DNA from: Dermatemys mawii
Taxonomy: Eukaryota; Chordata; Testudines; Dermatemydidae
Direction of reading: 5' to 3'
NCBI GenBank assembly: GCA_007922305.1
Contig: ML677373.1
Coordinates: forward strand, 17,552,242-17,616,241
Length of the DNA stretch: 64,000 nucleotides
In this document: positions 37,901-46,900 of the stretch, one piece after another
How positions within the stretch are numbered: position 1 is the stretch's first letter
Layout: each line of letters begins with the position of its first letter
Translations under genes and position numbers: made by a program
Notes under the pieces: model-generated
The model's database searches: none
What the model was told of the DNA's origin: nothing
What the model saw: only the letters and a program-made list of their open reading frames with translations

Positions 37901-40900
37901 GACACAAAGGTCAAGTGAGAGACACACACACGGGTTGGAGATTATTATCCAGGCACAGGAGCAGTGGGCCCTGGCTTCTAGGACCCAGGGAATTATAGAC
38001 CAGTCAGACTAAATTCGATACCTGGAAAGATACTAGAACAAATTATTAAACAATCAGTTTGTAAGCACCTACAGGAAAATAAGATTATAAGTAATAGCCA
38101 ATGTGGATCTGTCAAGAACAAAAATCATGCCAAACCAACCCGATTTCCTTCTTTGACAGAGTCATTGACCTAGTGAATGGACGAAGAAGTAGCAGACATG
38201 ATATATCTTGATTTTAGTAAGGTTTTTGATAATCCCACATGACATTCTCATAACCAAATTAGGGAAATGTGGTCTAGAAGAAATTACTAAAAGGAGGGTA
38301 CATAACTGATTGAAAGACTGTACTCCAAGAGTAGTTATCAACGGTTCGCTGTCAAACTGGGAGGGTGTATCTACTGGGGTCAGTCGTGGCTCTGATACTA
38401 GTCAACATTTTCATTAATGACTTGGATAATGGAAAGAAGAATGTGCTTATAAAATGTGTGGATGACACCAAACCGGGATGGTTTGCTAGCACTTTGGAGG
38501 ATGGGATTAGAATTCAAAACGACCTTGACAAATTGGAGAATTGGTCTGAAATCAACAAGATGAAATTCAGTAAAGACAAGTGCATGTACTACACTTAAGA
38601 AGTAAAAATAAAATACAAAACAGGCAATAATTGGCTAGGTGATAGTAATGCTGTAAAGGATTTGAGGGTTACAGTGGATCACAAATTAAATGAGCCAACA
38701 ACATGATGTAGTTCTGCAATATATTAACAGACAGATGCTTAATACTGATTATTCTCTATCAATGGTTTCCAAACAGTGGTCTGCAGAGATCGGGCTAGTT
38801 GCAAGCTTCGGATATCCCCATTCACTAAGTCATATTCCAAGAAAAGCTAAAAATAAATGCTTTTCCAGTATGCTATTCCAGGTAAGCAATTGCTGCCTTT
38901 GCTACAAGAATGTTACAGGTTTGTGAGTGTGCAGGGACAGGGCCCGTAGAATTGGATATGGAAGAGGTGGTTTCCCCAAGATTCTCCCTTTGTATGAAGA
39001 TATGGGGCCCAGCTATAAAATAGCTGAGGCAATCTTGCTGTACATTTCTCTAGTATGCAAAAATATTGAGAAAACCAATTTTAAAATCGCAGCAGAATTT
39101 CTAACCTGTGGGGAGCGCTGTCACTGCTTCCTCAAAGACGGCACAGCACCGTTCCTCCTTCTGGGCCACCTCCAACGCTTTCATCTGTTTAGATGAACAT
39201 TCTGGGGATGCCAAGGACCCCAGCTCCAGCTCCCGACGGGCCATGTAGTCCCATGTAAGAGGATCATCAGCATGCTCAGCCTGCAAGCTAACACACACAG
39301 TCCACAATGTCATGTGTGAACTGCCATCTTGCTTCAAGCTCATTCCAAAGGAGTGCAATTATGGAGTCGCCAATTGCTACTTTACTGTGAGGGGACAATT
39401 CTAAGGAATTAAATTTAATTGATAAAATGTTTCACTCTTCCATAAGAGGCAGTTAACCAAAATTTTGGCCTGTTTCTTTGCAACAGTGCTTGAACTTGAC
39501 CGTCAGCTTTAGAAGCAGCTTTTTAGGAAAAAGAAATGCATTGGAAAACTTAAGATACACCATTACAAGCAACTAAGTGAACTAGGAAGTTATACATTTC
39601 CTGAAAATTGTTATCCCGAGTGTAAAAAGTCATCCTCTGAGCACAAGAGCTTTTTATCACATTTTATCAGCATGATCTCAAGTGAAGTTTTACATTATAC
39701 ATACACACATCCTCCTCCTCCAAAAAGTTGGCTTGTCTGAGGCACCAAAGTTTGTTCAGTTGACACTAAAACTGGTCTTTTTCTTAAAAAGGAAGTTCTG
39801 TGAGATCTTAACATCCAACTTCCCCAGTACAGTGTCTTTGACACCAAACTGTCGACTGGCCAGAAATCAGGACCTCGCCAGTCATTTTTTTAAAAAAATA
39901 TCAACTTACTTTTCAAGAATTTCTTTTTGCAAGTCTTGTGTAAAATCAAAGAGCTTTGCAACTGAAAGCAAGGACAGGTAGAACTCAGCACCTAAGATCA
40001 AGAGAGGAAAGAAACTCAATGACAAGTAAGATACTACATTCCTCTGTTACACTGTATTTCTGTCATCTTTGCTGGTTTTCAAAGGTTTTACATACGTTCC
40101 CAAGAAAGTAAATACAATATTGTAAAATTTACTCAGCTACTGAAAATTAATCATTCTAATGCATATATTAGGGCAGACCAGATGTTATTTATCTGTTTAT
40201 TTTTCACTGTCTGTTTCATGTTAGTCATTAAGACAACCATAGCCATGACTCTGCAATCCATACTGTAACCAGGAGTCTTTTGGAGGGGAACGGCACTTCT
40301 TGCTTGTGTGAGGACTGCAGATTTATCCTGAAAATATTTCTATGATTTGTTTTAAAATCGAGGGGATAGTGGAAAAAGCAGATTTACAATAGAGCATGCA
40401 GGGAACAGAGAAGGGGTTAATGAGACGTGCTTTATATTTTGTATTAATATCACTACTGTATCCAGAAGAGATCTTTACAAATGACTATGGGCCTGCTCTT
40501 GTGTTTCTGCAGATCTAGTGACTGTGAACTCAAACATAAGGGGTATGGAAGGGCAATGGCTGCTATTCCAGGCAAAAAAAAGCAGGTGAGTCAGAGAAGG
40601 TGCCAGCCTGAAAAATGGCTACGAATTACCATTTAGTACCTCCATACTGCTCAGATTTTATGAAGAAAAGGGTTAATTTTACCAATTGAGGACACATCTC
40701 CATGCCTACAATGAAGCCAGAACTAGCTGCACTAGATACCAAGACTCACTCCAACATGATTGTTTTGCCATTTAATTCGAGGGGGAGCATTCAATTACCT
40801 TTGATTTTCTGAACAGCATTTCTGTAGATTATTCGAGCCATTTCCCCATGAAGAACCTCCTCAGAATAACTGAACTCGCCCTAAAATGGGAGATAACTAA

Positions 40901-43900
40901 CTTTAGAGAATTTTGTTTCTTTTTGAACTTCCATTCTCTGCAAAGAAGATTTAGAACTGGTGATGGAAATTTTTCTCCACCACAACACATCTCTGTTCAG
41001 TTTATAGAGGCAGGTTAGAGTTAAATCAATCCCTACTACAAAAGAGAGGAAACTAGTTTAACTAGTCTTCATCAGAAACCGGCAATTACTTTTAAACAGG
41101 TGGGTATAGGAAAACAAACAAAAATAAAAGGCCTTAAGGAAAGTCAAATACATGTATAAACCATGTGATCTGACCACAAACCTGTAGCCAAAGGGCTGAT
41201 ATCCATAGGAACATACATTATAATTGAACAAACAGACTGGTTCCTCCAAATGGCTATAGATCTCAAAGAGTACACTTAAAAGCACTTCTAGCAGCGCAGT
41301 CAATTACAGCAGAACCTCGTTTATCAATCTGATTGGAACTTGGGCCAGATCAGATAATCAAAAATCAAGATAACCTGCAGAAGGTGACAGTGTAAGGCTG
41401 CAGCGCCATCTAGTGGCAATAGAAGTGATCACCCGCTTCTGGATCTGTGTGCTCTGGTTGTTCAGTTAATGGCGAGTCAGAGAAACGGGGTTCTACTGTA
41501 CTATATACTTCTAAACCTCTCTATCTTAAAGAGCATTTGCCTGTCTTCAAAACAATCCATTTTAAATAACAGAAATTGCAAATGTCCTACCAAGTCCATG
41601 ATGGCTTGTGCGAACTCTTCCTTTTCTTTTCTCTGCTTCTCAGCATGCATCAGTTCCATTCTGAAATACTGCAGGGAATAGGGAAGATAAAATGGAAAGG
41701 GAGGAGGGGGTAAATATTTATGGCACACGTAAATAAACAAGTAGACATTTACTAAAGCAAGCCTTGTGAAGATTTGCAGATAAGACCTTCCCGCCAATGC
41801 CTGCGAGTCCCATTGTGAATGACTAAGGCCATGGTTACACTTACAGGATTATAGCGGTATTGGTTATAGCTGTCCTCATATGCAGCTATAGCAATAGTGC
41901 TATAGTGTGGCCACACTGACACCCGCCAGCGGTATAGCGTGGCCACATTTGCAGCACTTCAGGTGGCATTGGGAGCAGCACATTAGGGCAGGTATCCCAG
42001 CATTCAGCTGGGTGCAACGTGCTTTTCAAACAAGGGGGGTGAGGGGGGACATATTGTGTGTATGCGGAGGGAGAGAGCAAGTGGTTTTTCTGTCCTTCTG
42101 AGAGCCTGTCAGCGTGTGTCCGTTCACAGAGAAGACTAGCAGGCTTTGTTTTCACACAGGCTCCCTCCTTAAACATTTGCATTGCTTATCTGCCGAGTTA
42201 AGAGAGAAACTCTAAAAAGGTACTTCCGCATTCCTCCAGCCGAATTCAAAAGAAAGGGAAGAGAGGTCAATTGCCTTAAATGGCTCCAGACATCTCAAGA
42301 GATCACTTGTAGTGCAGTGGGTGTCCACATTCTTGCCTTAGCGCTACAGCGGGAGCACTACAGCCCTTATTCACCGTGTGGAGGTGGATTACCTGTGGCA
42401 CTATAACTCCAAGGTTATAGCGCTCTACGTGCCTCACCACTGTGGACGGGTAGGAGGTTATAGCGCTCCTGACGGCTTTATAGCGCTATAAAGTGCCAGT
42501 ATAACCAGGGCCTAAGTTTTGAGAAATAGCAATGAAGCAGCTATTTTAAAAACATAGGATTAATGCATCACAATATGTAGTTTGCTGACTTATTTTAAGC
42601 AACTGTAATATAGCCTTATTTATGATAACACTGCATTAGCAAGTGGACAGTAAAACATTTTGCAAAAACGATTACATCTTACTGTATGTTTCATTCTATG
42701 CATCTGATGAAGTGGGCTGTAGCCCACAAAAGTTTATGCTCAAATAAATTCATTAGTCTCTAAGGTGCCACAAGTACTCCTTGTTCTAATTATATCTTAG
42801 TTATATTTCAGTTCACTGCAGCATCTGCTATTCCATCTTTGCTGAGATGTGTGGGGGACACTGCCCATTACATATGCAGATTATGAAGTGTGCACTTTAG
42901 CAAGGGATCACGGTATAGCCTTAAATCCAATTCACAAGTGTACATACATTGAAATCAGATGACAGACCACCAGCCTTTTTCCATTTTAGAAACAACATCT
43001 CCTATAATAGGAATCTCATGACCCACAATCAGCATTGACTTTTGTAGGAGTTAATCTTTGCCAAAGGCTCCAGGAACATACCCCTTAAGCCCCTTTTTGG
43101 GATTTGTTTTGTATTCAGTGTTTATGGTTGCTCATGCCAGTGAAAGTTCACTTACTATATAAAAAATGACAGTGCTAGAAAACAGCTGGCACTGCATTGT
43201 ATAATGCAAATGAAGAGGAAGTTGCCATACTCCACACTCAGACAAGACTCCTCTTGACTTGATGGGAGTTTCACCAGAGGATAGAACGCAGGCCTCCTAT
43301 GGTTAAGCAACCTTGCAGTAATATAATTACAAAGCTGCTCTTACTCTCTCTCTCTGGAATTCACATTTACCAAGTACGGACCTTCACTGACTTCTAAACT
43401 GTCTCCCTACAGAAGCCATTCCTCAAATCTCATTTCCTCAATCAGTATGTTTTGCCTGTAGCTAACGATGGGAAAACCAGAACTAAAGGCCTGATTCTGT
43501 TCTCATTTAGACTGTTGTAAGTTGAAGTCAATGGAGTTACAGCAGTGTACTCCTGGGGACATAGGCTCTAAACGAGTGCATGTGAGAGGACAGGGCAAAA
43601 TAGGCTAAAGCAAATCTGATCGCAATGTGGGCTATTTATACTAAATTGGTTAAGATAAAACAACTCCACCAGCAGATAGTTTTGGATGCCAAGCTCTAAC
43701 CCAGAGCAATTTTTTCCTGTAGAACTCCCAATGCCTAGAAACAGGCATTTAAGTGTAAGTCAGAATTTCTCCGAACCATAGGTATGAGGATTTTACTCTG
43801 ATTTGTTTAAAGCCAGTCTTGCAAAACTGTCAGGAAATATTACCAGTTTAAGTCCAAAACCAATAACCTACTCATACTTCCCAGGACAATGGGAAACTAA

Positions 43901-46900
43901 TTTTTGCAAGACTGATCCAAGCAAACATAATTATACACAGAAGCAGAACCATAAACTCACTTCTTGATACAGTTTTGGAGACTCTGGATGGAAGCGCAAT
44001 GCACGAAGGAACAAGTGCCGGGCACTTTCGGATGAGCGGCGTTCCTCCATTTCCCACTTGGCAGCCATAATCCACAATGCTACAATGGAACACACAAATG
44101 GATCTGTTTCAGTCTCTGCTACAAGACTAATGGGAGAAGAGAGGCAATTCTGGAAGATACTAACTAGGAAATACAATACATTACACTAAACCCAAGGGGA
44201 GTGGCAGGAGGAGCTTAGTCTGTTCAAAGCGTTCTACTTCTGGGGTATTTGTGTAGTTCCCTGCTCTTCTTAGGGGAAGGGCCTTCGAGGCCTGAGGACC
44301 CCTACAGACACTATTTTTCCTGATCTGCTAGCATGATCCTTCCTTCAGAGCCTTCTCATTGCAGTGACATTCCCTTTAGAGGAGCCGCAAGGTGCGAAAT
44401 GCAAAAGAGGGATTGTTAAAGAGTTGAACTGGGATCTCAAAGACCAGTAGGTTGGATTGACACTAGTTTGTCATGCTAGCATATTATATTGTTCTTCTAA
44501 ATGAACCAAATCGGCTGATTTGAACACAAGACACTAAAAAGCATTTTACTGTACCTGGCTTGTTCGGATGAATGGCTAGCATGGCAGAAAACACCTTGCT
44601 AAGCTGAAGTTTTTTATTCTGTAAAGACAAGAGAACTCCTTGAGTTTTACCTGTTGTGAACATTTTAGCATTGAACTGAACCATTTGCAACAAAGATGCA
44701 CTGTGGAGCATTGACAGCCACACTACAGTTGTGGTGAAAAAGGCATTTCCATTCCAACCCCACTATTTTTAGTAACTTCCCTCCCCATAAAAAGATTGCC
44801 TTTTAGGAACGGCATTCCTCGCATTTGTTCAGCATTAAAGATGTTACTTCTATAAAATTACAGAAAAGTAACATTTTGAATACTCACCCATTTCTTGCAA
44901 AAAGCAACATGTGACAACCACAGCTGAATGTCATCCTATTGGAAAGGCAAGGAGACAGGATTAACTCAGAAGAAACAACACTGCAATAATACAGCTTTAG
45001 AACTACCTGTGCATTTTGAAAAGTACAGAGCATGCCTCAAGGATCCCATCCCTCAGTCCCAAAATACAGTCTCCTCTTTCCCCATCATCTTCCTGCACCA
45101 TACAGGACTCATCAGCACAGTTCCTTCAATACCTTGAAGAGGTATTACTGCTAGATGACTCAAGGCAACACCCTTCATCTGAAACTACTCCAAGTTTTCA
45201 GCCCTTGCCAGACAAATCCACATGGCAATATAAAGAACTAGAGCAGCTAGAGAAAAGAAAGACTATAATCTACTGGACAATCAGTTCACAGGGCAGAATA
45301 CTGTTCCTCCATGAGCTCTGTATCAGATACTGGAGCACTACCCCCACCACCACCATCTGTCGGAACATCCATTTAACTTTTCTTTTATATTCTCCTGCAT
45401 TATCACAGATACTTGTTAGCAGTTATGCTTGTATTTATTCTCTTACATCACATTACATCAAGAGGTTGTTTAATACGGCCGGGCCCTACAGAAGGAAATA
45501 TGCTTACTTTCCATTTCTCTGTGGCACGCTTGAAGAGGCCGTGTATTCTCTGCACAATAGAAAACTCAATCTCATCCTTCTTAAACGAATATCCAATGCG
45601 CTGAGGGGTGGGAAAAAATAATAGTTAATTTTCCTGCCCCGTTAAGATTTGATTTATGCTACTTTGCATCATAAGGAGTTCATCAACTTACCGATCTTCT
45701 TTTTCTTATCAGTTCCAACAGATTAATTTCATACTAGGGGAAGTGGAGAAAACAAGTACAAAGTAATTGCAAGAAAAAACAAACAGTCTCCAAGTCAAAC
45801 CCTTTATAGCTGTTAAATAGCTAATCAGGTGGACAATAAGAATCATATCCATGACAGTAGCTATTAAGTTAGAGCCAAACATTTGTCAATTATGCAACTA
45901 CAGAAGTTGCCAGCACTCCAGTTGGACTATTTACGTCAGGTGTGACATCTCAGACACTCTCAAGCACCATAAAGTAGTTCAAAAGTTCAATTAATAAGTT
46001 AAATGCTACCACAAAATAGGCCACACTTTATTAATAATAAATTTCATTTCTCTAGCACCTTTAAAAGGGTCTTAACTAAGCCTAATATTTCTGAATGGAG
46101 AAGGAAGCTGACGCACAGTAAAATTAGGTGCCTTGTCCAGAATCACATAGCAAGTCTGTGCCAGAGTCAGGAACAGAAACCAGAACACCTGATTCCCAAT
46201 CCTGTGCTTTAACCACTAGTACATGCCTCCTCACATAATGTTAGCTTATTTAAGAACCTGATTAAGCCAACAACCCTTAATAAAACGTACCTGAATGTAA
46301 CTGATAAAATCTTCCTTATGGAGAGCTCTCCTCTGTATTTTGTATTCTAGAGCTGAAGCCTTCTTAATGACTGCCCTGGAGAAATGTAAGAATTCCATTT
46401 TTAGGCATTCTTTAATCATTCTTAATCCCCAAAATACTGGCATTGCAGTAGTGCACAACAGCACAGACATTTTCTACATGGCAGATTTTAAGTTCTGTTT
46501 TGTTCTTGTTATTCCTTTTCCACGTGGCAAGAATCAAATGAGGACCAAACAATGAAGTTTCAAATTGTTCCATGTGTTTGTGATGCAGGCACAGTCTCCA
46601 TTCTGTTCATTCTTGAATTCTATCTCCAGCCCAGTATGACATCCTACAGTTACAGGCACTGAGCCTCTTTGGACCTTGGGTTCTTGGACTGTCTCCCACA
46701 CTACTCACATTTCTAGTGAGTTGTTCCAACAGCCTCAAATAAAACACAAGGCAGATTTCCAGTCCACACACAGCTTCTTCTGACCCAGAAAAAAATAAAA
46801 TGAAGCCAAAAAACATCCCTTTTCAAACTTTAACCACCATTCTGGCAAATGACTGCCTACCTCCCTTGGAGTTTTTAGTTTAGTTGCTAAACTAGTATAC

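Noticed and set aside
45016..45621. 201-codon plus-strand frame
   Set aside because: It overlaps UTP6 exon 4 on the other strand and has no features of its own.
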